A stretch of 8,134 nt of DNA from Acidimicrobiaceae bacterium (GTDB lineage Bacteria; Actinomycetota; Acidimicrobiia; Acidimicrobiales; MedAcidi-G1). The notes under the pieces were generated by a model. That model was given only the letters and a program-made list of their open reading frames with translations, was not told the origin of the DNA and searched no databases. This document shows, in pieces, positions 1 through 6,460 of the stretch (within the stretch, counting starts at the first letter, position 1; every line of letters begins with the position of its first letter). The DNA lies in contig PAXM01000055.1 of assembly GCA_002714485.1 (NCBI GenBank), positions 2,303 to 10,436 of the forward strand. The letters run 5' to 3'. The position numbers and the translations under genes are program-made.

Positions 1-222
1 GGCATCGCCTTCGACCCCGACGCCATCTCGATCTCCTACGGAGGACAGGTCATTTATGCCGAGGGCCAGGCCTGCGAGGTGGACGAGGGGGCCCTGGCTG
101 ACCACATGGCCGGACGGCGCCTAGATCTCGACGTCGACCTGGGCCAGGGCGACGGCACGGCTTGGATCGTCACCACTGACCTGTCTCACGCCTACATCGA
201 CGAGAACATGAGGACGTCATGA
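1..222 (+). CDS. argJ: Glutamate N-acetyltransferase / amino-acid acetyltransferase ArgJ, C-terminal end (5' partial)
   Basis: This is the last 73 residues of ArgJ, which moves the acetyl group from N-acetylornithine to glutamate and so closes the cyclic arginine pathway in the cytoplasm. The start and the autocleavage site that splits ArgJ into alpha and beta chains lie outside the window; what remains is the end of the beta chain. The visible residues include ISYGGQVIYAEG, a stretch rich in Asp and Gly, and the closing TTDLSHAYIDEN, which matches the actinobacterial ArgJ tail (a Mycobacterium-type ending is TTDLSHAYVEEN). The final residues MRTS are a little shorter than the usual N-x-x-Y-x-x ending. 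The TGA stop overlaps the argB ATG as ATGA. The call rests on this tail plus position directly before argB. It is unclear from this fragment whether the enzyme is mono- or bifunctional. Confidence 0.92.
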   Translation, partial: GIAFDPDAISISYGGQVIYAEGQACEVDEGALADHMAGRRLDLDVDLGQGDGTAWIVTTDLSHAYIDENMRTS

Positions 223-1154
223 CCGCCCCCGACGACGCCATGGACTTGACCGTCGACTTCTCCCCAGAGCGACGGGCCGCCGTCCTGGTGGAAACCCTCC
301 CGTACATCCAGCAGTTCGCTGGTTCGGTCATCGTCGTCAAGTTCGGCGGCAACGCCATGGTCGACGACCAGTTGGCCGCCCAGTTCGCCGAGGACGTCGT
401 GCTGATGCACTCAGTGGGCATTCGGCCGGTGGTCGTCCACGGTGGCGGCCCCCAGATCGGAGCCCTTATGGACCGGCTGGGCATTCAGTCGGAGTTCCGG
501 GACGGCCTGCGGGTGACCGACGCCGAAACCCTCGACGTTGCCCGGATGGTGCTAGTAGGCAAGGTGAACCTGGACATCGTCTCCAGCATCAACCGACATG
601 GCTCCTTGGCGGTGGGCCTCTCGGGCGAGGATGCAGGGCTCATCCGGGCAGCGGCCAGGAATCCCGAGTTGGGCTTCGTAGGCGACGTCGAATCGGTGAA
701 CCCGGCCATCATTGAGCGACTGTTGGCTGAGGACCTCATCCCAGTGGTGTCGACCATCGGAGCCGATCTGACTGGGCAGGCCTACAACATCAACGCCGAC
801 ACGGTGGCCGCTGCGGTGGCTGGGGCACTCGGGGCCGAACGGATCCTCTACCTAACCGACGTGGAGGGCCTATTGGCCGACGTCGACGACCCTTCGTCGA
901 GGATCTCGCGGATCGACCTGTCCGGTCTGGCTGCCCTCATCGACAATGGTGCGATCATTGGGGGAATGATCCCCAAGGTCCAGGCCTGCGTGGATGCCGT
1001 GGAGGCCGGGGTCGGCTCGGCCCACATGGTCGACGGCCGGATCCCGCACGTGTTGCTCCTAGAACTGTTCACCGACGTGGGCATCGGTACGATGGTCCTG
1101 CCCGACGGTGGGGTGGCCGCTGATGGCCGGGGCGTCGAAGGGGCGGGATCGTGA
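219..1154 (+). CDS. argB: Acetylglutamate kinase ArgB (probably arginine-sensitive type)
   Basis: ArgB phosphorylates N-acetyl-L-glutamate with ATP, normally the controlling step of the pathway. The 311-residue protein has the amino-acid-kinase fold motifs in order: VVKFGGNA at 39-46 with phosphate-binding Lys41, HGGGPQI at 74-80, FRDGLRVTDAET at 93-104 for substrate binding, NINADTVA at 190-197, LTDVEG at 212-217, and GGMIPK at 248-253 with the conserved Lys253. Before the kinase core there is an N-terminal helix (about residues 16-34, with LPYIQQF), and near the C-terminus LFTDVGIGTM (283-292). Both are marks of hexameric, arginine-inhibited acetylglutamate kinases and are absent from the E. 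coli-type enzyme; feedback inhibition is inferred from this. The ATG at 219 overlaps the argJ stop and has GAGGA four to eight bases upstream. Met8 (240) is a less likely start. The C-terminal tail after residue 295 is a low-complexity Gly/Ala extension. Confidence 0.97.
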   Translation: MTAPDDAMDLTVDFSPERRAAVLVETLPYIQQFAGSVIVVKFGGNAMVDDQLAAQFAEDVVLMHSVGIRPVVVHGGGPQIGALMDRLGIQSEFRDGLRVTDAETLDVARMVLVGKVNLDIVSSINRHGSLAVGLSGEDAGLIRAAARNPELGFVGDVESVNPAIIERLLAEDLIPVVSTIGADLTGQAYNINADTVAAAVAGALGAERILYLTDVEGLLADVDDPSSRISRIDLSGLAALIDNGAIIGGMIPKVQACVDAVEAGVGSAHMVDGRIPHVLLLELFTDVGIGTMVLPDGGVAADGRGVEGAGS

Positions 1155-2371
1155 ACTCCACAGGTGCCGAGCGGTGGACCGCCCACCTCATGGGGAACTA
1201 CGGCATCCCACCGGTGACCTTCGTGCGGGGCGCCGGGACCGAGTTGTTTGACGACGCCGGGAACCGTTACTTGGACTTCTTGTGCGGCCTTGCGGTCACC
1301 GGGTTGGGCCATAGCCACCCCCGGATCGCCGCCGCAGTGGCCGAGCAGGCTTCCACGTTGCTACACGTCTCCAACCTGTTCGTGACCGAGCCTCAACTGG
1401 AGGTGGCTGAACGCCTCGACCGGTTGGTGCGGTCGGGCACCGACCTCGATGAGCCGGGACGGGTCCTGTTCCAGAATTCCGGAGCCGAGGCCAACGAGGC
1501 TGCCCTCAAGCTGGTCCGAAAGTTCCATGGCCGGGGCCGGCATGGCGTGGTAGCCGCCTTCGGGTCGTTCCATGGCCGGACCATGGCCACCCTGGCTGCC
1601 ACTGGACAGCCCGAGAAGCACGAACCGTTTCAGCCGCTTCCTGAGGGCTTTCGGCATGCCGCCTGGAACGACGTGGCGGCCTTTGAGGCAGCCCTGGACC
1701 CGTCGGTGGGGGCTGTACTGGTCGAGCCCTTGCAGGGCGAGGGTGGCGTCAATACGGCCGACGCTGGGTTCCTGCGGGACCTCCGGCTGTTGTGCGACGA
1801 GCGGGGCCTCCTGATGGTTCTGGACGAGGTCCAGACCGGTCTGGGTCGGACCGGTGCATGGTTCGGCTTCCACCACGCTGGCATCCGGCCCGACATCGTG
1901 ACGGTGGCCAAAGCCCTAGGCAACGGGGTGCCGGTGGGGGCTGTGTGGGCGACCGCCGAAGTGGCCGCTGCGTTCCGCCCCGGGGACCACGGGTCCACTT
2001 TCGCCGGTCAGCCACTGGTCGCCGCAGTCGCCCGGGAGGTCCTGCGGGTCATGGAGGAGGTCGACGCCCCCCGGTTGGCCGAAGAGCGGGGGGCCGAACT
2101 GACGGCGCTGTTGGAGACGTTGCCCGGTGTAGCTGGGGTGCGGGGCCTCGGGCTCCTCCTGGGTGCCGAGTTGACACCCGACGTGTTGGCTGACCGGACG
2201 GCGGTTGACGTGGCCCGAGCTTGCCTAGATGCTGGTCTAGTCGTCAACGGCGTCACCCCGACCACGCTGCGGCTGGCGCCCCCGCTGACCGTGTCGTCCG
2301 ATGAGTTGGCCGAGGGAATCGGAATCTTGGACGACGTGCTGACGGCTGGGGCTACCGGGGGGGCGGCGTGA
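1151..2371 (+). CDS. argD: Acetylornithine aminotransferase ArgD
   Basis: ArgD is a pyridoxal-phosphate enzyme that converts N-acetylglutamate 5-semialdehyde to N-acetylornithine using glutamate as amino donor. The 406 residues are a normal length for class III aminotransferases. Visible motifs are LDFLCGLAVTGLGHSHP (41-57), SGAEANEAALKL (110-121) for cofactor phosphate binding, FHGRT (140-144), EPLQGEGG (192-199), the cofactor-contacting Asp in LDEVQTGLGRTG (224-235, Asp225), and the Schiff-base lysine Lys254 in TVAKALGNG (251-259). STFAGQPL (282-289) stands for the usual TTFGGNPL, and LRLAPPL (373-379) carries the conserved substrate-binding Arg. The start is GTG at 1151, in a GTGA overlap with the argB stop, with AAGGGG at 1138-1143 as ribosome-binding site. 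Related ornithine or GABA aminotransferases share the fold, but the position between argB and argF settles the role. The gene ends in a G7 tract at 2357-2363. Confidence 0.96.
   Translation: MNSTGAERWTAHLMGNYGIPPVTFVRGAGTELFDDAGNRYLDFLCGLAVTGLGHSHPRIAAAVAEQASTLLHVSNLFVTEPQLEVAERLDRLVRSGTDLDEPGRVLFQNSGAEANEAALKLVRKFHGRGRHGVVAAFGSFHGRTMATLAATGQPEKHEPFQPLPEGFRHAAWNDVAAFEAALDPSVGAVLVEPLQGEGGVNTADAGFLRDLRLLCDERGLLMVLDEVQTGLGRTGAWFGFHHAGIRPDIVTVAKALGNGVPVGAVWATAEVAAAFRPGDHGSTFAGQPLVAAVAREVLRVMEEVDAPRLAEERGAELTALLETLPGVAGVRGLGLLLGAELTPDVLADRTAVDVARACLDAGLVVNGVTPTTLRLAPPLTVSSDELAEGIGILDDVLTAGATGGAA
2357..2363 (+). repeat. G7 mononucleotide tract just before the argD stop and argF start
   Basis: Seven consecutive G residues encode Gly403-Gly404 and the first base of Ala405 of ArgD, six to twelve bases before the argD stop. 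The tract may serve as a strong though off-consensus purine-rich ribosome-binding site for argF at 2368 or 2371. Homopolymers of this kind are also prone to sequencing or polymerase slippage. Both flanking reading frames are intact as given. Confidence 0.5.
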
Positions 2372-3303
2372 TGCGGCACCTGCTCGAGATCGACGACCTG
2401 ACGGTGGACGAGCTCCACCTGGTCTTGGCCTTGGCCGCCGACCCGGCGCCACCACAGGTCCTGACCGGGAAGGGCATGGCACTCGTGTTCGAGAAGCCGT
2501 CGGCGCGGACCCGTAACTCCATGGAGATGGCGGTGTTCCAACTAGGCGGACATCCGGTGTGCATCCAGGCCGCCGAGGTGGGGATGGACGTCCGCGAATC
2601 GGTCGAGGACGTCACCCGGACGCTGGCCTCCTACCACGCTTGCATCGGCGCCCGGGTGTTCGCCCACGACACCGTCGAGAGGATGGCCGCCGAGGACCTT
2701 GTCCCGGTGGTCAACATGCTGTCCGACGACGCCCACCCCCTCCAGGCCCTGGCTGACGTCCTCACCCTCACCGACGAGCTGGCGGAAGGTTCGCCCCATG
2801 ATCTTGCCGGACGGTCCATCGCCTATGTGGGCGACGGCAACAACGTGTTCCGGTCGCTGGCTCTGGCCTGCGGGATGCTGGGCCTCGAGGTTCGGTTCGC
2901 CGGCCCTTCCGACTACCGGTTGCCTGAGGTGGATCGGGACCGGCTGGCCGCGGCCGGGGTCGCCTTCACCGAGACTGACCGGGCTGCCGACGCGGTAGCC
3001 GGCGTGGACGTCGTCTACACCGATGTGTGGACGTCCATGGGTCAGGAGGAAGAGTCGAACAGACGGCTGCGGGACTTTGAGTCCTTCCGGGTGGACGAGA
3101 CGCTCATGGAGGCGGCCGGACCGCAGGCGCTGTTCCTGCACTGCCTCCCCGCGCACCGGGGCGAGGAGGTCACCGACGGCGTGGTCGATGGGTCGGCTAG
3201 CCGGGTTTGGTCGCAGGCCGCGAACCGAATGCACGCTGGTCGGGGCTTGCTGGCCTACCTGCTAGGTGATGGTGCATCGATGGCGGGAGGCGAGACGTCG
3301 TGA
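2368..3303 (+). CDS. argF: Ornithine carbamoyltransferase ArgF (variant phosphate-binding motif)
   Basis: ArgF joins carbamoyl phosphate and ornithine to give citrulline. The 311-residue protein has both halves of the transcarbamylase fold. The N-terminal carbamoyl-phosphate site reads FEKPSARTRNSME (41-53), where the family usually has S-T-R-T-R or S-G-R-T-R. The second site is HPLQALAD (123-130), where ornithine enzymes usually have HPCQ. The ornithine domain is canonical: VGDGNNV (154-160), DVWTSMGQE (219-227, the SMG loop), HCLPAHRGEEVTDGVV (258-273) and NRMHA (286-290). The SMG loop and HCLPAHRG argue for ornithine, and against aspartate, N-acetylornithine or N-succinylornithine, as substrate. 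The junction with argD reads GTGATG: GTG at 2368 gives a 4-base overlap and ATG at 2371 a 1-base overlap, so the true start could be either, differing by one residue. The next gene, argR, again overlaps by 4 bases. Confidence 0.94.
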   Translation: MMRHLLEIDDLTVDELHLVLALAADPAPPQVLTGKGMALVFEKPSARTRNSMEMAVFQLGGHPVCIQAAEVGMDVRESVEDVTRTLASYHACIGARVFAHDTVERMAAEDLVPVVNMLSDDAHPLQALADVLTLTDELAEGSPHDLAGRSIAYVGDGNNVFRSLALACGMLGLEVRFAGPSDYRLPEVDRDRLAAAGVAFTETDRAADAVAGVDVVYTDVWTSMGQEEESNRRLRDFESFRVDETLMEAAGPQALFLHCLPAHRGEEVTDGVVDGSASRVWSQAANRMHAGRGLLAYLLGDGASMAGGETS

Positions 3304-3761
3304 GCAAGCATCAGCGGCAGCACCGGATCGAACGGTTGCTGGCTGCCCACGCGGTGAACAGCCAAGAGAGCTTGGTGGCTTTGCTCGCCGACGAGGGGAT
3401 TGATTCGACCCAGGCGACGGTGTCGCGGGACCTCGACGACCTAGGCGCCGTCAAGGTTCGGGTCCCCGGGGGCGACAGCGTCTACGCCATTCCCGAACAT
3501 CCGGTCGATCGGGCCGTGCCGGCTGACCAACTCCGACGGGTACTCGGCGAATGGGTGGTCGACGTTACGTCCTCGGGCAACCTCGTGGTGCTGAGGACCC
3601 CGCCAGGTTCGGCCCACGTTGTGGCCTCGGCACTGGATCGGACCGGGTTGGAGGGCTCGATCGGCACGGTGGCCGGCGACGACACGTTGATGGTGGTGGC
3701 GGCCGAGGGCGTCAGGGGCGCTGCACTGGCTGACCGGCTCCGGGCCTTGGCGGGCCTGTAG
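3300..3761 (+). CDS. argR: Arginine repressor ArgR
   Basis: ArgR is the hexameric, arginine-binding transcription factor that represses arginine biosynthesis by binding paired ARG boxes. The 153 residues have the usual size. Residues 1-60 or so form a winged helix-turn-helix with the hallmark SQESLVALLADEGI (21-34), TQATVSRDLDDLG (37-49) and VKVR. After a short linker, the C-terminal oligomerisation and arginine-binding domain contains GTVAGDDTLMV (122-132); the adjacent aspartates 127-128 are the arginine-contact pair known from the E. coli and Bacillus proteins. The start is GTG at 3300 in a GTGA overlap with argF, preceded by a good ribosome-binding site GGGAGG at 3285-3290. It sits inside the operon it should regulate, as in other actinobacteria, so autoregulation is likely. 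Its operator is not visible in this window and is expected before argC. Confidence 0.97.
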   Translation: MSKHQRQHRIERLLAAHAVNSQESLVALLADEGIDSTQATVSRDLDDLGAVKVRVPGGDSVYAIPEHPVDRAVPADQLRRVLGEWVVDVTSSGNLVVLRTPPGSAHVVASALDRTGLEGSIGTVAGDDTLMVVAAEGVRGAALADRLRALAGL

Positions 3762-3823
3762 TCATCGACGACCGCACGCAAAGATCAAAGATCAAAGCAA
3801 GAAACGGAAACGAGACATCGAAC
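3762..3823 (+). promoter_or_regulatory. argR-argG intergenic leader, A/purine-rich, no clear promoter or operator
   Basis: This is the only substantial gap between the arginine genes, 62 bases in an operon otherwise joined by overlaps. The first 18 or so bases are GC-rich like the coding DNA; the rest, from about 3779, is strikingly A- and purine-rich with few T residues. It holds the AAAGATC tandem repeat. I see no hairpin plus T-run terminator, no convincing -10 hexamer, and no inverted repeat resembling an ARG box. The ribosome-binding site for argG is weak: only GAG at 3812-3814 is at useful spacing from the GTG at 3824. An unstructured A-rich leader could itself aid ribosome loading, which is inference. 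Confidence 0.4.
3780..3797 (+). repeat. Tandem repeat AAAGATC, about 2.6 copies, in argG leader
   Basis: The bases read AAAGATC AAAGATC AAAG. The 7-base unit is not a multiple of three and lies outside any gene. The composition differs sharply from the surrounding GC-rich DNA. It might be a protein-binding site, a translation-enhancing unstructured leader, or a chance duplication; nothing in the sequence decides between these. Confidence 0.85.
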
Positions 3824-5056
3824 GTGGGTACGGACAAGACGGGCGTCGACAAGGTGGTGCTGGCCTATTCGGGTGGCCTGGACACCTCGATCATCCTTCG
3901 GTGGCTTGAAGAGGAGTACGACTGCGAGGTCGTGACCTTTACGGCCGACCTTGGCCAGGGCGAGGAACTCGAGCCGGCCCGGGCCAAGGCCGAGGCCATG
4001 GGCGTGAAGGAGATCTACATCGAAGACCTTCGGGAGGAGTTCGTCCAGGACTTCGTGTATCCGATGTTCAGGGCCAACGCCCTCTACGAGGGGGAGTACC
4101 TGTTGGGTACCTCCATTGCTCGACCGCTCATCGCCAAGCGACTGGTCGAAATCGCTGATGAGACGGGTGCCGACGCCATCAGCCACGGAGCCACTGGCAA
4201 GGGAAACGACCAGGTTCGGTTTGAGTTGGGTGCCTACTCCTTGCGGCCAGACATCCGGGTTATCGCACCATGGCGGGAATGGGACTTGGGGTCCCGCCAG
4301 AGCTTGCTCGACTATGCGGAGAAGCACGGGATTCCCGTCGAGATGAAGAGGGGTACCAAGTCGCCCTACTCCATGGACGCCAACCTTTTGCACATCTCGT
4401 ACGAGGGTGGACCGCTGGAGGATCCGTGGAACGAGCCGACCAGTGAGATGTGGCGGTGGTCGGTCAGCCCTGAACTGGCGCCCGACGAGGCCACCTACGT
4501 CGACCTGACCTATGAGAAGGGTGACGTGGTGGCCATCGACGGCGAAGCCATGACGCCGGCCACCGTATTGGCGGAACTGAATCGGATTGGTGGCGCAAAC
4601 GGCATTGGTAGGACCGACATCGTGGAAAATCGGTTCGTGGGGATGAAGTCGCGGGGCGCATATGAGACACCGGGCGGGACGATCCTGTTGAAGGCCCACC
4701 GGGCCATTGAGTCGATCACGTTGGACGGGGGCGTGGCACACCTCAAGGATGAACTAATGCCCCGCTACGCCGAACTGGTTTACAACGGATTCTGGTTCAG
4801 CCCCGAGCGGGAGATGCTGCAGGTGGCCATCGACCACAGCCAGGCCTTTGTGAACGGTCGGGTGCGACTAAGGCTCTACAAGGGCAATGTCGAAGTGGCA
4901 GGCCGAGAGTCCGTCGACACCCTGTTCGACGAGGCCATTGCCACGTTCGAAGAAGACGAGGGCGCCTACGACCAAGCCGACGCAGAGGGCTTCATCAAAC
5001 TCAATGCCCTGAGGCTGCGGACGGTAGCTCGGCGGGCCGCTAGGACTGGAGGCTGA
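3824..5056 (+). CDS. argG: Argininosuccinate synthase ArgG
   Basis: ArgG condenses citrulline with aspartate, using ATP split to AMP and pyrophosphate, to give argininosuccinate. The 410 residues match the shorter (about 400-residue) bacterial form rather than the longer E. coli form. The ATP pyrophosphatase loop is LAYSGGLDTS (13-22). Other family signatures are GTSIARPL (95-102), SHGATGKGNDQVRFE (120-134), MDANLLHISYEGG (184-196), GRTDIVENRFVGMKSRG (262-278), YETPGG (280-285), and YDQADAEGFIKLNAL (382-396). The start is GTG at 3824: no in-frame ATG, GTG or TTG lies between it and the argR stop, and it places the SGGLDTS loop at the normal distance from the N-terminus. The Shine-Dalgarno sequence is weak. 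The gene ends in the ribosome-binding site of argH. The sequence is highly conserved and intact. Confidence 0.98.
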   Translation: MGTDKTGVDKVVLAYSGGLDTSIILRWLEEEYDCEVVTFTADLGQGEELEPARAKAEAMGVKEIYIEDLREEFVQDFVYPMFRANALYEGEYLLGTSIARPLIAKRLVEIADETGADAISHGATGKGNDQVRFELGAYSLRPDIRVIAPWREWDLGSRQSLLDYAEKHGIPVEMKRGTKSPYSMDANLLHISYEGGPLEDPWNEPTSEMWRWSVSPELAPDEATYVDLTYEKGDVVAIDGEAMTPATVLAELNRIGGANGIGRTDIVENRFVGMKSRGAYETPGGTILLKAHRAIESITLDGGVAHLKDELMPRYAELVYNGFWFSPEREMLQVAIDHSQAFVNGRVRLRLYKGNVEVAGRESVDTLFDEAIATFEEDEGAYDQADAEGFIKLNALRLRTVARRAARTGG

Positions 5057-5061
5057 TCGAC

Positions 5062-6444
5062 ATGGCGACCCTATGGCACGGTCGGTTCGAGGGCGGGCCC
5101 GGCGAGGCCCTACAGGCCCTCAACGACAGCTTGCCGTTCGACCGTCGGATGTACCGCGAGGACGTGGCCGGCTCGCGGGCCCATGTCCGGATGTTGGCCC
5201 GGGTCGGTCTCATGTCCGATGCCGACGCCGCATCGGTTCTGCATGCGCTGGATACCACCGAGGCCGAACTGGCCGATGGGTCCTTCGACTTCCAGTTGTC
5301 GGACGAGGACATCCACACGGCCGTAGAGCGGCGGGTCACTGAATTGGCCGGTGACGCTGGCGCCCGATTGCACACTGGGAGGAGTCGGAACGACCAGGTG
5401 GCCACCGACCTCCGGTTGTGGACACTGCGGGAACTGGCAGACCTAGCTGGCCTCGTAACGGCATTCCAGAACACGCTGGCCGCCCGGGCCGACGAGGTGG
5501 GCGAGGCCCACCTCCCCGGCTACACACACTTGCAGCAGGCCCAGCCGGTCCTACTGGCCCATCACCTACTGGCCCATGGCTGGGCGTTGGCGCGCGACGT
5601 GGACCGACTGCTGGATGCCCGGGACCGGGCCGATGTGTCACCACTGGGGGCCGGCGCCCTCGCTGGGTCATCGCTGCCCTTGGATCCCGACGGTGTGGCG
5701 GTCGACTTGGGCTTCGCTGCCCGGTTCGAGAACTCACTAGATGCCGTCTCCGACCGGGACTTCGTGGTGGAGGCCCTCTTTGCCCTAGCTCTGTTAGGCG
5801 TCCACCTGTCGCGAATCGGCGAGGAGATAATCCTTTGGTCGACGGCCGAGTTCGGCTATGTGGGCCTCGACGACGCTTTCTCCACGGGATCGTCAATGCT
5901 TCCGCAGAAGAAGAACCCGGACATCGCCGAGCTGGCCCGGGGCAAGGCCGGGAGGCTCATTGGCCATCTGACTGGCCTGTTGACCACGTTGAAGGGACTC
6001 CCTCTCGCCTACAACAAGGACCTTCAAGAGGACAAGGAGCCATTGTTCGATGCGTGTGACACGGTCCGGCTAACCCTGTTAGCCCTCGACGGCATGGTGT
6101 CCACTCTGGAACTACGGACCGACCGGATGGCCGAAGCGGCTGACAGCCCATATTCCGCGGCCGTGGATCTGGCCGAGTTTCTGGTCACCAGTGGTACCCC
6201 GTTCCGTGAAGCCCACGCTGTGGTAGGAGCGCTCGTTCGGAGCGCGTTGGCCGGCGAAGGCAGCCTGGTCGATCTGGTGGTGGCCGATGAGCGGCTGGGA
6301 CCAGAGGCAGCGGCCCTGCTGGTCCCCGGCGTGGCCGTCCGCCGTCGAACCACCCCGGGCGGTGCCGGCCCCGAGCCCGTGGCCGTCCAGCGCAAGCGGT
6401 TCGCCGAGCAACTGGCTGCCCAACAGTCTCGCCTCGGTGCCTGA
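5062..6444 (+). CDS. argH: Argininosuccinate lyase ArgH
   Basis: ArgH splits argininosuccinate into arginine and fumarate, the last step of the pathway, and works as a homotetramer of the fumarase/aspartase superfamily. The 460 residues are standard. It begins LWHGRFEGGP, and carries DEDIHTAVE (81-89), LHTGRSRNDQVATDLRLW (103-120), GYTHLQQAQPVLLAHH (153-168) with a catalytic-region His156, and the superfamily signature GSSMLPQKKNPD (276-287), whose serines include the catalytic base on the mobile loop. AYNKDLQEDKEPLFD (316-330) is also typical. The C-terminal domain has SPYSAAVDLAEFLV and the late R-T-T-P-G-G element at 429-434. ATG at 5062 is supported by GGAGG at 5048-5052, which lies inside the end of argG, five bases separating the two genes. 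The stop is immediately followed by the ribosome-binding site of the next gene. Confidence 0.98.
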   Translation: MATLWHGRFEGGPGEALQALNDSLPFDRRMYREDVAGSRAHVRMLARVGLMSDADAASVLHALDTTEAELADGSFDFQLSDEDIHTAVERRVTELAGDAGARLHTGRSRNDQVATDLRLWTLRELADLAGLVTAFQNTLAARADEVGEAHLPGYTHLQQAQPVLLAHHLLAHGWALARDVDRLLDARDRADVSPLGAGALAGSSLPLDPDGVAVDLGFAARFENSLDAVSDRDFVVEALFALALLGVHLSRIGEEIILWSTAEFGYVGLDDAFSTGSSMLPQKKNPDIAELARGKAGRLIGHLTGLLTTLKGLPLAYNKDLQEDKEPLFDACDTVRLTLLALDGMVSTLELRTDRMAEAADSPYSAAVDLAEFLVTSGTPFREAHAVVGALVRSALAGEGSLVDLVVADERLGPEAAALLVPGVAVRRRTTPGGAGPEPVAVQRKRFAEQLAAQQSRLGA

Positions 6445-6447
6445 GGA

Positions 6448-6460
6448 GGTTCGTCGAACC
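6448..6460 (+). promoter_or_regulatory. Small hairpin between ribosome-binding site and GTG start of the thioesterase gene
   Basis: GGTTC (6448-6452) and GAACC (6456-6460) form a perfect 5-base-pair stem with a 3-base loop. The stem takes up the last two bases of the GGAGG ribosome-binding site (6445-6449) and ends directly before the GTG at 6461. Ribosomes finishing argH at 6442-6444 would cover and open it, which would couple the downstream gene to argH translation. The pairing is visible; the function is inference, and a 5-bp stem can arise by chance. Confidence 0.35.

Noticed and set aside
1523..1579. Repeated 12-mer TTCCATGGCCGG at 1523-1534 and 1568-1579
   Set aside because: Both copies encode F-H-G-R in ArgD, the second being the conserved FHGRT motif; coding constraint and codon bias explain it, and no other copies form an array.
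2542..3234. 230-codon minus-strand frame opposite argF
   Set aside because: Mirror frame of a conserved GC-rich gene, no domain, no ribosome-binding site sought or needed; treated as a shadow.
3762..3823. Possible ARG-box operator for ArgR before argG
   Set aside because: No imperfect palindrome of the TGAATxxxxATTCA or TGCATxxxxATGCA kind is visible; the repeat here is direct and not inverted.
3785..4741. Long open frame (318 codons) on the minus strand opposite argG
   Set aside because: It lies almost wholly antisense to the clearly conserved argG. Long antisense frames are expected in GC-rich genes, and its translation shows no recognisable domain and an odd composition rich in Gly, Val and His.
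5418..6059. 213-codon plus-strand frame inside argH
   Set aside because: Shifted frame of argH with a Gly/Pro/Arg-rich translation typical of out-of-frame GC-rich DNA.
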